From assembly GCF_011009555.1 (NCBI RefSeq), contig NZ_QXHD01000004.1:1164556-1228555 (forward strand): DNA of 64,000 nt, read 5' to 3'. The notes beneath the pieces were generated by a model. The model did not search any database. It was not told the DNA's origin and saw nothing but the letters and a program-made list of their open reading frames with translations. Every line of letters begins with the position of its first letter. Position 1 is the first letter of the stretch. The DNA comes from Adonisia turfae CCMR0081. GTDB taxonomy: Bacteria > Cyanobacteriota > Cyanobacteriia > Phormidesmidales > Phormidesmidaceae. Below are positions 1-8,278 of this stretch, piece after piece. Position numbers and translations under genes: made by a program.

Positions 1-148
1 AAGTCAAGTTGATCTGAATCCCAAGCAAAACTTATACTCATTATGAGAAATAACTGGCAATTATGATATGCATAAACTTTGTAGTACTCGACAGCACAAG
101 TTAATACACTGTCGCTGATACCAAAGGGGCAGAGAATACATCAAAACA

Positions 149-400
149 TTAGTGACTAGTGGTGACAGAGACTTTGTTCTCGATCAATCGAGTCATCGCA
201 TTAACCGTCCTAAAATTTTCAAAATCAAGTTCCTCATCCCTGATAGTCAACTGAAATTCTTTCTCAATGAAGAGAACCAGCTGCATGGCAAACATAGAAT
301 TAATAAAACCGGTTGCGAAAATATCTTCATCTTCTTTCAATTGATAATCGCTAAAGTGACCTGATAGAAACGAGTAGATTTTTTTTTTGATTTCTTTCAT
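149..400 (-). CDS. Acyl carrier protein, FkbJ-like (methoxymalonyl/hydroxymalonyl-ACP type)
   Basis: An 83-residue free carrier protein. The phosphopantetheine site lies in GFINSMFAMQLV, with Ser35 as the likely attachment residue. The context (Phe-Ile-Asn-Ser, then a Leu-Val-x-Phe-Ile-Glu helix) is that of the stand-alone ACPs that carry glycerate-derived extender units (FkbJ, ZmaD type), not of fatty-acid ACP, which has DSL. In that pathway an FkbH-type protein loads a glyceryl group on the ACP and dehydrogenases oxidise it to hydroxymalonyl-ACP. The gene lies 62 bases downstream of an FkbK-like dehydrogenase on the same strand, which supports the role. FkbH, FkbI and FkbG equivalents are not in the window; transcription runs toward position 1, so they could lie beyond it. 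The family call is from motif reading; the extender actually made is inferred. Confidence 0.8.
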   Translation of the reverse strand: MKEIKKKIYSFLSGHFSDYQLKEDEDIFATGFINSMFAMQLVLFIEKEFQLTIRDEELDFENFRTVNAMTRLIENKVSVTTSH

Positions 401-462
401 TTTTGTTAACCTTATTCAGTAAAAATGACCTTAAAACTTCGTGAATATTCAAGGATAAAAGC

Positions 463-1350
463 TTAATCAGATACCTTTTGCCCTTGAATGTAGGTGTAAA
501 AACCTTTACCGTTCTTACAGCCATATAGCCCCGCATCTACCATCTTCTTGAGTAGGGGACAAGGGCGATACTTGTCGTCATTAAAACTTTCATACAAAAC
601 CTCAATCGAATAAAGAATAGTATCCAAACCAATGAGATCTGCCGTCTCTAAAGGCCCCATTTTATGGCCAAAGCATCCTTTAAATAACCGATCGATTTCT
701 GCAACAGTAGCAACCTGATCTTGTAAGATAAAAATTGCCTCATTGATGGTCAACATCATGACTCGATTAGTTACAAACCCTGGGGAATCATTGACAACAA
801 TCGAGTCCTTACCCATTTGTCTTAACAATGTTTGAGCACTTTGAATCGTCGCGTCAGCGGTATGGTAACCGCGAATCACTTCCACCATGGGTTTAATTGG
901 AACAGGATTCATAAAATGCATACCAATTACTCGATCTGGCCGCTGAGTTACTGAACCGAATCGTGTAATGGAAATGGCTGATGTATTAGCTGCAAAGATA
1001 GTCTCAGCAGGACAAACTTCATCTATTTTTTCATAAATAGTTTGCTTTAAATTCCATTTTTCTGTGGCATTTTCAACGATAAATTCAACATCTTTAAGTT
1101 GTTGATAATCTGTGGAAAAAATAATTTTATCAAGAATTTCTATAGTACTCAGCTCAAGAGAAATGTTAGATTTAGAGGCTGAGAAAAAATTTTGCATGCG
1201 TAGATTTTTTCGTATTTCGGCTTCAGCTCTTTCCAAAATCCGATCAGCAACATCTAACAACGTAACCTGATGACCTGTCTGGGCTAAATTTTGGGCAAGA
1301 CCAATGCCCATTGTGCCAGCACCAATAACACCAACTGATTGAATCTTCAT
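463..1350 (-). CDS. 3-hydroxyacyl-CoA dehydrogenase family protein, FkbK-like (hydroxymalonyl-ACP pathway)
   Basis: A 295-residue NAD-dependent dehydrogenase of the 3-hydroxybutyryl-CoA dehydrogenase fold. The N-terminal Rossmann motif GAGTMGIG is at residues 8-15, followed by the FAANTSAISI and GMHFMNPVP segments of the family. The C-terminal stretch FGHKMGPLETADLIGLDTIL followed by YRPCPLLKKMVDAG is very like the dehydrogenases of methoxymalonyl-ACP pathways (FkbK, AsmL type), which oxidise ACP-bound glyceryl units. The open frame extends 18 codons further upstream, but the ATG at 1350 begins directly with MKIQSVGVIGAG, where the family starts, so I use that. It is followed by the FkbJ-like carrier protein. 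A housekeeping beta-oxidation enzyme is the alternative, but the C-terminal signature and neighbour argue against it. Confidence 0.85.
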   Translation of the reverse strand: MKIQSVGVIGAGTMGIGLAQNLAQTGHQVTLLDVADRILERAEAEIRKNLRMQNFFSASKSNISLELSTIEILDKIIFSTDYQQLKDVEFIVENATEKWNLKQTIYEKIDEVCPAETIFAANTSAISITRFGSVTQRPDRVIGMHFMNPVPIKPMVEVIRGYHTADATIQSAQTLLRQMGKDSIVVNDSPGFVTNRVMMLTINEAIFILQDQVATVAEIDRLFKGCFGHKMGPLETADLIGLDTILYSIEVLYESFNDDKYRPCPLLKKMVDAGLYGCKNGKGFYTYIQGQKVSD

Positions 1351-1972
1351 AACTGCTATTTCAGAACTCAGTGAGTATATGAGGTAATGTAGACTCGCCA
1401 TCACTAATCACTCATCGTCCAACATTTCCCCAAAGTGGATTGGAATAATGTTTTTTACCCTAACCCCTTGGTTTGAGCCAAGGACAATCGCATTAGTTAA
1501 CGCATAGGATGGCGTGTGACTCTATGCTCTAATTCTTCGCCGATCAGCAACATTTTACATCTCTCCGTTAAGGACTACTAATAGCTGATCGTTAGGCCGC
1601 TTTTGAATATCCATGCTCTGCTAAGGATTTTCAGGAACATTGTCTTGACCAAGTACTTTTACAACAACAATTTTCCAGCTAAACAGTCTACCAAAAAGTG
1701 AAGGTGGCGTTCTCCAGAGAATGAGTTGCAGTGCGCTCTGTGCGTGAAACAATGATGATCTAAAGATTCTCTCAGCTCATTTCTTAGTTGTTGAAAGCGG
1801 CTGATTTCTACCAAATAAATTCCGTGACCAACTACATCAGGATAGTTAACGTCATGACCAGACTAGCTTTAAGATAGTTGGCGTTTAATATCTCAAGGCA
1901 TGAGAGATAGAGTCGTATGAATATCAAATAGGCTTGAGCTTGAACGATTAGAGCAGTCACTCAAGCTTCTTC
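1351..1972. other. Gap between dehydrogenase and salicylate synthase; no gene recognised
   Basis: About 620 bases with no convincing gene on either strand. A short minus-strand stretch around 1590-1770 reads like decayed coding sequence (a run without stops ending in VVVKVLGQDNVPENP followed by a stop), but I do not recognise it. The gap suggests that the FkbK/FkbJ pair has its own promoter rather than being co-transcribed with the salicylate genes upstream. Confidence 0.4.
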
Positions 1973-3295
1973 TCAAGATTTCAAAACTAAATTGGTTAAC
2001 ATTGTATTCATCTTATTAACAGACTCAGTGTACTCATTTTGAGGAATTGATTCAGCTACAATTCCTGCTCCCGCATTCAGATAAGTACGTTCACCATATT
2101 GATAGGCTGAACGAATTGCGATCGCTAGATCTGCTTTGCCACGACTATCAAACCACCCAATACCTCCAGCATAAAGACCTCTGGGCTCGGATTCCAAATG
2201 ATTTATCCATTCCAGAGCTTTATCTTTGTTGATACCGGAAACTGTAATTCCTGGAAATAACACTTTTAAGGCATCCCAAAAGGTTTTATCAGGCTGCAGC
2301 TGGCCACCAACTTTTGATGACAAATGTTGTACACATCGGTACCTTTTAACCTCCATAAAGTTGAACACCTGCACTGTACCTGGCAAACAAACGGATGTAA
2401 TTTCATCCTGTGCTAGCCACACAGATAAGGCATGCTCTTTAACCTCTTTGGCATCTGTAAAAAGTTCCTTGCTCAGCTTGATATCTTCCTCTAAAGTACT
2501 GCTACGAGGTCGAGTCCCTGCTAAAGGATTAGTCGTTACAAACCCATCTTGACTCACCTCTACAAGGGTTTCAGGGCTAAAACCAACAGCTTTTATGTCC
2601 TTAAAATCCAAACAATAGGAACGAGCTGCATTATTTACTTTTGAGCCAACCTCGTAGGTTCCTAAGACATCTAAGGTACCAGAAATCTCACGTGATCGAG
2701 CAATAATAGCTTTATGCAAGTGTCCTTCTTTAATAACATTAACCATTTGATTGACAGAGCTTTGATAGGCCTCTTGATCGCTATCATCACATATCAAAGA
2801 TGCTGATTCAAAGCTGGGCATCTGACCATCAAAAAAGAGTTGGTCTCTAATTGTTTCTAGAGGTTTAGTTGTTTTAATCCTGACCCCCTCTTTGGTAAAG
2901 CGTAACTCAGTTTCAGGAATAAAAAAATGGCAAAGCGGTTGGTCAATTGCCTTAGAATAAGAAGAATAAAATCGGGCTATATCAAAGGCAACATAGCCAT
3001 AAGCTGTCCAATCTTCAAAGCGTAAGGAATTCAAAAGATTCTCGACTTGTTTAAGGGGATCACTAACAGGTTCAGATTTAGATGCACCTAATCCCTCTAA
3101 AGAAATCTGTTCCTGAGTGACTAAAACTTTTGCTAACTCACCCCCAGCTATACAAGTCTCGTCCTTTGACTCGTACATCATATACTTAGAAAATATTCCG
3201 GTTTGGAGAAGATTATGCAAAATAATCACGGGTTCTCTTTTGCCAGGAATAAATGTTTCATAGTACTTGGTCGAAGGTTTAAAATCCAGTACCAT
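1973..3295 (-). CDS. Salicylate synthase (MbtI/Irp9-like, chorismate-utilising)
   Basis: A 440-residue member of the chorismate-binding family (anthranilate synthase component I fold). Family enzymes convert chorismate to isochorismate and then to salicylate plus pyruvate with Mg2+. Visible signatures are the lysine-containing HLHKAIIARSREI segment near residue 195 (general-base region), TTNPLAGTRPR near residue 256, KEVKEHALSVWLA (Mg/substrate glutamates), VQHLSSKV, PGITVSGI and AIRSAYQYG near the C-terminus. Length and motif set fit one-step salicylate synthases of siderophore clusters (Irp9, MbtI) better than a plain isochorismate synthase. No separate isochorismate pyruvate lyase (PchB type) is seen, consistent with a bifunctional enzyme. 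The ligase gene lies 62 bases upstream in the same direction, so the two are probably co-transcribed. It would supply the phenolic cap. Confidence 0.88.
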   Translation of the reverse strand: MVLDFKPSTKYYETFIPGKREPVIILHNLLQTGIFSKYMMYESKDETCIAGGELAKVLVTQEQISLEGLGASKSEPVSDPLKQVENLLNSLRFEDWTAYGYVAFDIARFYSSYSKAIDQPLCHFFIPETELRFTKEGVRIKTTKPLETIRDQLFFDGQMPSFESASLICDDSDQEAYQSSVNQMVNVIKEGHLHKAIIARSREISGTLDVLGTYEVGSKVNNAARSYCLDFKDIKAVGFSPETLVEVSQDGFVTTNPLAGTRPRSSTLEEDIKLSKELFTDAKEVKEHALSVWLAQDEITSVCLPGTVQVFNFMEVKRYRCVQHLSSKVGGQLQPDKTFWDALKVLFPGITVSGINKDKALEWINHLESEPRGLYAGGIGWFDSRGKADLAIAIRSAYQYGERTYLNAGAGIVAESIPQNEYTESVNKMNTMLTNLVLKS

Positions 3296-3357
3296 TCATT
3301 TTCTCCTTTTGGGGTTACATACTTTTCAACAGACTAAATTAGAATTCCTGGTATTGC

Positions 3358-4923
3358 TTAATTGGCAATAGCTAATGGAGGTTCAGAAAGCATATTTTTC
3401 AACACCTGTCGATGAATTTTTCCTGTGGATGTGCGAGGTAGGCTATCCAAAAAGAACATACGTTTAGGTGTCTTAAAATGGGGTAGTCGCTGCTTGGCGA
3501 ACTGATAAATCATTCTTTCTAATTTTGGGGAAGAGATTTGCTCTGGCTTGAGACTAATATAGGCGACAATTTCAGTTAACTGCTCACCATGGGTAGAGGA
3601 GGACACCACGGCAACTTCATGGATGTGTGGGTGCTGATGCAAGACCTCTTCTATCTCCAAAGGTGAAATCCACTGCCCTTTAACTTTAAACAGTTCATCC
3701 TTCCGTCCTACGAACCAAAAGAAACCATCACGATCTCGTCTATACCTATCTCCAGTTTTCATCGTAGAACCATGAATTGCCTTACGAGTCTCCTTCAGGC
3801 GATTCCAGTAACCTAACATCAGGCTAGGACCGCTAACTTGCAGCTCACCAATCTCGCCAATAGAGCAAGGAAGCCCTTTTTCATCGACAACTTGAACTTC
3901 GTAACCAGCCACAGGGTATCCAGAGCTACCTAGTCTTGACTTTCCTAATTGATTAGAGAGAAATATATAAAGAAATTCAGTTGTGCCAATTCCCTCACAA
4001 ATTTCTAGATGATGAGTATCAAACCACTTCTGCCAAATACTGTTAGGGAGTTTTTCAGCAGCCGATACACACAAACGTAGACATGAAGAATCAAAATTAG
4101 AAATGTCCTCCACCTCTAAAAGATCGGCATATACACTGGGTATTCCAAAGAAAACTGTAGGTCGATAGCGTTTAACATCATCAACTATATCAAAAGCACT
4201 TTTAGTAGCAGAAAGTACTGAAGCAGCCCCCATCGTCATGGGTAGGTATAGGCTATTGCCTAGCCCATAGGCAAATGCCATACTGGCAACCGAATAGGTA
4301 ATATCATCCTGACTTAAACCAATAGTACTTTGACCATAATTTTGGGCACAGAAAAGAAAGCTTTGATGTGCATGAATGACGCCTTTAGGCCGCCCTGTAC
4401 TACCCGATGTGTACAGCCAAAAAGCAGGCTCATTGGGAGATGTTTGAGCATGAGTCATCAATTCACTTCTATGTTCAAGCGATGACAAGAAGGGATTTTC
4501 ACCATCCACAAGCAGGGTATGACACAAATAGTCTAATGGGAGAGATACTATTTCTTCTTGCCATACCTGAGCTGTTAGCAAAACCTTACTCCGAGAATCC
4601 TGAAGGATATAACCAATATCTTCTACGGAACAGGTGGGGTTAATAGGGACAGGCACAGCGCCCAACCAAATTGCACCTAAAAAGAAAAATATCCATTCAG
4701 GTTCATTTTCAAGGAGAATACTCACTCGATTTTCCTGCTCTACACCTAGATCAGAAAGTAATTGAGCACTACGCTTGACCAAACTATTTACTTGGGTATA
4801 AGTATACGTTCCAAGTCGAGTATAAAAAGCGATCCTATCACTATACTCTATGTTTAGATTACCCTCAATGAGGTATGCAGCAAGATTAAAAACATCAGGT
4901 AACTCTTCGTTGACGCTTTTCAT
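3358..4923 (-). CDS. Aryl acid ligase of the benzoate-CoA ligase type (probable salicylate activation)
   Basis: A 521-residue ANL-superfamily adenylating enzyme. Visible core motifs are LYTSGSTGRPKGVIHAH (AMP/phosphate loop), GTTEF, TGDRYRRDRDGFFWFVGRKDE (A7/A8 hinge) and RTSTGKIHR with the catalytic C-terminal lysine. Overall it resembles benzoate-CoA ligases more than the usual DhbE/YbtE-type aryl-AMP ligases. It has no fused carrier domain. Placed directly after the flavoprotein gene and before the salicylate synthase on the same strand (gaps of 86 and 62 bases), it most likely activates salicylate and passes it to the free carrier protein at 8021-8278. Whether the intermediate is a CoA thioester or a direct acyl-AMP to carrier transfer cannot be told from sequence. 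Substrate assignment is inference from context. Confidence 0.8.
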   Translation of the reverse strand: MKSVNEELPDVFNLAAYLIEGNLNIEYSDRIAFYTRLGTYTYTQVNSLVKRSAQLLSDLGVEQENRVSILLENEPEWIFFFLGAIWLGAVPVPINPTCSVEDIGYILQDSRSKVLLTAQVWQEEIVSLPLDYLCHTLLVDGENPFLSSLEHRSELMTHAQTSPNEPAFWLYTSGSTGRPKGVIHAHQSFLFCAQNYGQSTIGLSQDDITYSVASMAFAYGLGNSLYLPMTMGAASVLSATKSAFDIVDDVKRYRPTVFFGIPSVYADLLEVEDISNFDSSCLRLCVSAAEKLPNSIWQKWFDTHHLEICEGIGTTEFLYIFLSNQLGKSRLGSSGYPVAGYEVQVVDEKGLPCSIGEIGELQVSGPSLMLGYWNRLKETRKAIHGSTMKTGDRYRRDRDGFFWFVGRKDELFKVKGQWISPLEIEEVLHQHPHIHEVAVVSSSTHGEQLTEIVAYISLKPEQISSPKLERMIYQFAKQRLPHFKTPKRMFFLDSLPRTSTGKIHRQVLKNMLSEPPLAIAN

Positions 4924-5009
4924 GGCAATTGTCCTATGGTTCCTGCAATCATTAGCTAGCTGATTAAGCTGAAGTCAACTTTAGGCTCACCAACACAAAG
5001 GTTTTGTCG

Positions 5010-6722
5010 TTACACAGGGCGAACACACTTTGCAATAGAATCAGTCGGTGGATTGTTTAACTTCCAGTTTTCAATCTCTTCTTGAGACCATCTACGATAA
5101 GGGCCTCCTTCTACAGGCTCTGGCAGGTTAAGGTCAATTCCTAACTGATTTTCGAGCCATTTTTGGAACAAGTAGTGATACGACATAACGGCACCTCCGT
5201 CACCATGGGGACGATCCCACCGGGCCAGCAATGAATCACCAAAATGAAACTCGGTTTCCTCTCCGTTGTAAATGTGTCGAATGACGGGATGCAAAAATGC
5301 CGCACAGGAAGTGTCTACCGGATCAGAGGGGCCCATAAAGGTAATAGCTGGGTCTTTAAAGTTATCGAAACCAAACTCAAGCGTAAAAACCAGGACATGT
5401 TTTCCGTCAAAATGGCGTTCTCTTACATGATTGAAGGGAAGTTCCTCAAAAATCGTCGCTTCCGTCATATCATCGGCTAGGACAACAACATCCGAAAGAA
5501 CACCAAAAAGCTGAAAGATAGCAGACGCGATGCTAAATCGTTCGTACATCCAGTCCAAAAGTTTATCCCAATCTAATGGTTTTATCGTCTTGCTGGGCAG
5601 AGGAATATTTTCATAGCGCTCCTCTATAAGCTTGAACAGTGTTCGTATAGCATACCGGAAGCCATGTATGAAAGCAGATGAAGCTTTTCTATCAATGCTC
5701 TGCATGGCCGCACCGATAAAGAACATGTTAGGAACATTTTCCGATTCCCAGATGGGAGTCATCTTTGGAAACTTACCTCGTTTCCAAGATAATGGCATGG
5801 CCGATTCATCAAAGAGTTCTTCATCAAACCAGCGCCAACCAGAACAACAGATTATGTGGTCATACTCACGAGTCAACTCAAGAGAGCCAGGAATGTCTGA
5901 ATTTGGATAATCATAGCTATGATTAGTTTGCAAACAACCATTTTCCAGACGAGTAATTCGCTTTAATCGAGGATTTAGTACAGCATGTAGCGACTTTAAC
6001 TGATACATATCAAAGATGTTATTGTTAACAGCCCTCACATCTCCGACAAAATGAGTATTCCATGCGAACTTGATAGGTTCTTTAGCAAAGACGTGAACGA
6101 AGCTAGCAATCCCTGATAAAAACTCCGCTGTTTCAAACGCTGAATTACCTTGTCCAATAATACAGACTCTCTTGTTCCGATAAGTTTCTGGATCGAGGAT
6201 CTGATCATCATAAACTGTAGCCAGCTCAATGCCTTCAATATCATCTGGCAACAGCGCTTTCACTGGGCCTAATCCAAGAAAAAGAGCTTCACACTCATAA
6301 TGGACCCCATCCTCTGTTGCGAGATGAAAGTGCCCATTGTCATAGCGCTTGATTTTAGAAACCGTAGTGCCGTAAGTAATATTTAAATCAAAGTGTTTAG
6401 CAAAATCCTGAAGATACTCGTAAAGTCGATCAGCACTTGGGAATAAATCATCTGAGTACTCAGTAAAGCGCATCTCTGGATCATCAGACAATAATGAATT
6501 CCAATCGTGACGCAAATTAAAATCATCCTCAGGGAAATAATTATTCTTCTTATTGATGGAGATAAGCTTGCGATGTAGCGGATATTTAGAAAAAAAGGAC
6601 CCTGCAGTTTGATTACGCTCTAAAATGACATAATCTTTCTGATTTTTTTCCATAAAATAGCCAAGCTGCAAGCCACTCGGACCGGCACCTACAATAATGT
6701 ATTTATGACGTCTAACATCCAT
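5010..6722 (-). CDS. FAD/NAD(P)-dependent monooxygenase, FOXRED2-like
   Basis: A 570-residue flavoprotein with two Rossmann dinucleotide sites: IIVGAGPSG near residues 9-17 (FAD) and CIIGQGNSAFETAEF near 187-201 (NAD(P)H). The layout is that of class B flavin monooxygenases (FMO, lysine or ornithine hydroxylase relatives). The sequence and the long C-terminal tail beyond the fold, including FEFGFDNFKDP-like and HFGDSLLARWDRPHGDGG segments, resemble the FOXRED2 group. It is the first gene of a minus-strand run continuing into the aryl ligase and salicylate synthase, which ties it to the aryl unit or to late oxidation of the product. Possible jobs are N-hydroxylation or ring/heterocycle oxidation; nothing in the sequence decides. 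A 21-bp inverted repeat lies about 65 bases upstream of the start. Confidence 0.8.
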   Translation of the reverse strand: MDVRRHKYIIVGAGPSGLQLGYFMEKNQKDYVILERNQTAGSFFSKYPLHRKLISINKKNNYFPEDDFNLRHDWNSLLSDDPEMRFTEYSDDLFPSADRLYEYLQDFAKHFDLNITYGTTVSKIKRYDNGHFHLATEDGVHYECEALFLGLGPVKALLPDDIEGIELATVYDDQILDPETYRNKRVCIIGQGNSAFETAEFLSGIASFVHVFAKEPIKFAWNTHFVGDVRAVNNNIFDMYQLKSLHAVLNPRLKRITRLENGCLQTNHSYDYPNSDIPGSLELTREYDHIICCSGWRWFDEELFDESAMPLSWKRGKFPKMTPIWESENVPNMFFIGAAMQSIDRKASSAFIHGFRYAIRTLFKLIEERYENIPLPSKTIKPLDWDKLLDWMYERFSIASAIFQLFGVLSDVVVLADDMTEATIFEELPFNHVRERHFDGKHVLVFTLEFGFDNFKDPAITFMGPSDPVDTSCAAFLHPVIRHIYNGEETEFHFGDSLLARWDRPHGDGGAVMSYHYLFQKWLENQLGIDLNLPEPVEGGPYRRWSQEEIENWKLNNPPTDSIAKCVRPV

Positions 6723-6786
6723 AACTATCTCGGCTCCTTGCTTCTTGGAAATTCTTTCAACTCGAACTGAGCAGATCTACAGAATT

Positions 6787-6850
6787 AATCACAAAACAGA
6801 TTTACTGAAACTTCACATATCTTTTGGTACAGTAGATCTGTTTTGCGATT
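6787..6850. promoter_or_regulatory. Large inverted repeat upstream of the flavoprotein/ligase/salicylate run
   Basis: Left arm 6787-6807 (AATCACAAAACAGATTTACTG) and right arm 6830-6850 (CAGTAGATCTGTTTTGCGATT) are reverse complements at 19 of 21 positions, with a 22-base loop. It sits in the leader region of the minus-strand salicylate genes. It could be an operator for a dimeric regulator or an RNA hairpin. No obvious T-tract follows either arm, so a simple intrinsic terminator is less likely. Confidence 0.6.
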
Positions 6851-7213
6851 TTCATTGATTAGGGAATTAATCTAGTTACGCCAAGAACTTGTCACACGCT
6901 ATCTTAGATTAAATCAAAACTGCCTTAAAGCCTCTAAAATCCCGAACCAATCCAAATAAAGCGATAGCTTTATAGAATCCTAAGTCAGATGGCTTTTCAA
7001 AACAGATTACATATCCAATTGCCTAAGATTTATCCTAATAAAATCTTAGGCAGAATCTCTAGAAGGAAAAAATGTCTTACGCTTAGTTGAAATTCCTTAA
7101 GCGAAAACAAATTATCAAAGCACAAACAGCAACTCATATTTTAAAGACTTACCAAAAACAGCAACACCGAAAAGAAGTGCTTTGAAGACCGACTTTACAC
7201 CGTATGATCGTCT
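6851..7213. other. Non-coding gap
   Basis: AT-rich, no open frame of note on either strand. It separates the YciI-like gene from the minus-strand salicylate run and could hold promoters that I cannot identify with confidence. Confidence 0.4.
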
Positions 7214-7516
7214 TTAAGTAATCACTCCTGGGATCATTTGCTTGAACTTCTCAATCTTAACCTGCTTGTAAACCTCCCAATACGGATCATCTTTAACAAA
7301 GTCGCTTGCTTCAGAGTCTGACTCGACGTTTAAGCAAATACAGATCACAGTGGTATCAGAGTCTTCATCATAAGCAAGTCCACCAAAAGCAATCTGCTCC
7401 AAGTGATTTCTCATGTAAACACGATGTTGAGGTCGCAACGAACTCATTAGCTCTTGCCTATCTTGATCTAGCAGGCAGTGAAGAAAGTAAGCGATGATAG
7501 CACCTCCTAATCTCAA
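7214..7516 (-). CDS. YciI-like domain protein
   Basis: About 95 residues. The C-terminal half (MRNHLEQIAFGGLAYDED, then a short strand, then DDPYWEVYKQVKIEKF) matches the YCII fold: the conserved His after an Arg-x-x-His pattern, the Gly-Gly turn and the Asp-Asp-Pro-Tyr segment. YCII proteins are small dimeric ferredoxin-like proteins, a few of which are dehydrochlorinases; most have no known function. The listed start is a TTG at 7516, the only canonical codon in the usual place. However a consensus AGGAGG (7503-7508 on the minus strand) lies downstream of that TTG and is followed 4 or 7 bases later by ATC ATC GCT TAC TTT. Family members begin close to this Tyr-Phe, so a non-canonical ATC start is likely. 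Its location suggests a role in the cluster. Confidence 0.65.
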   Translation of the reverse strand: MRLGGAIIAYFLHCLLDQDRQELMSSLRPQHRVYMRNHLEQIAFGGLAYDEDSDTTVICICLNVESDSEASDFVKDDPYWEVYKQVKIEKFKQMIPGVIT

Positions 7517-8020
7517 ATCTTGATCTACTACAAAAACTTACTACAAGAATTATGTACTCTCCAAAAATCTTGAGAATCGTCCAAAAATAATTGAAAGCTA
7601 ATCTTTTTCAAAAAACATTCAGCAGCTATATCACTTAACAACACAATAACCTAAACTAAGCCATTGACTGTAACAAAGTGTGTTCCTCTATATTCTATTA
7701 TAAGAAAAGATTCTCTCATAACAGAATGGTAGTTGACTCTACAGAGCAAGTCAACTATTTAAATATGCAGAAAGCCTGGAAACATCAAACAACTATTCAT
7801 CAATACTGACCATAATAGCCTTTACTCATGGATTGAGAACTTTTTAAATGACGATGGATATGAACTAAGACAATCAATCTTAGCTATCACTAATCTAGAA
7901 TCACTCTGTACCCGTCTGTCAAAATCTAGGCTTGAAAACTAATTTTCCATGTAAACAATCCTCAACAAGCTAATCCCATCCACATGATTCACAATCTCTC
8001 CAAAAACAAGATGAGTCTGC
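7517..8020. other. Non-coding gap
   Basis: About 500 AT-rich bases. I see no gene, RNA gene or repeat that I can support. Two minus-strand genes flank it. Confidence 0.4.
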
Positions 8021-8278
8021 TTAACTAGCATTTTCAGAATCTTTAGATATGGATGAATTGATTAAATCGCAAACCTCACTTAAAGTCTTATCTCGACGGC
8101 CTTCTAGCTTAATCCTGACACCAAATTTCTGCTTCAGTACAACAGCGACTTCGACTATTTCTGTCGAGTCCAACTGTAAATCCTTATAAAGGAAAGAATC
8201 TGGATTAAGCTCATCTGTTGGAATACCTAGCTCATATAAAATATCCATGAGCACATTCATTGGTTGTAATGCATTCAT
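8021..8278 (-). CDS. Free carrier protein, probable aryl carrier protein
   Basis: An 85-residue carrier protein with the phosphopantetheine site LQLDSTEIVEV (Ser38 likely) on a helix-loop background. The Asp-Ser-Thr context differs from fatty-acid ACP (Asp-Ser-Leu) and from the FkbJ-like protein at 149-400, so the two have distinct partners. NRPS1 starts with a cyclization domain and has no loading module, so an in-trans carrier bearing the aryl group is needed; this is the only candidate in the window. The nearby ligase would load it. A halogenase acting on a carrier-bound phenol would also use it. The role is inferred from context. No clear ribosome binding site is visible at the first ATG; a second Met lies seven codons in. 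Confidence 0.72.
   Translation of the reverse strand: MNALQPMNVLMDILYELGIPTDELNPDSFLYKDLQLDSTEIVEVAVVLKQKFGVRIKLEGRRDKTLSEVCDLINSSISKDSENAS

Noticed and set aside
2047..2552. Plus-strand open frames opposite the salicylate synthase.
   Set aside because: They are antisense shadows of a well-supported gene with clear family motifs.
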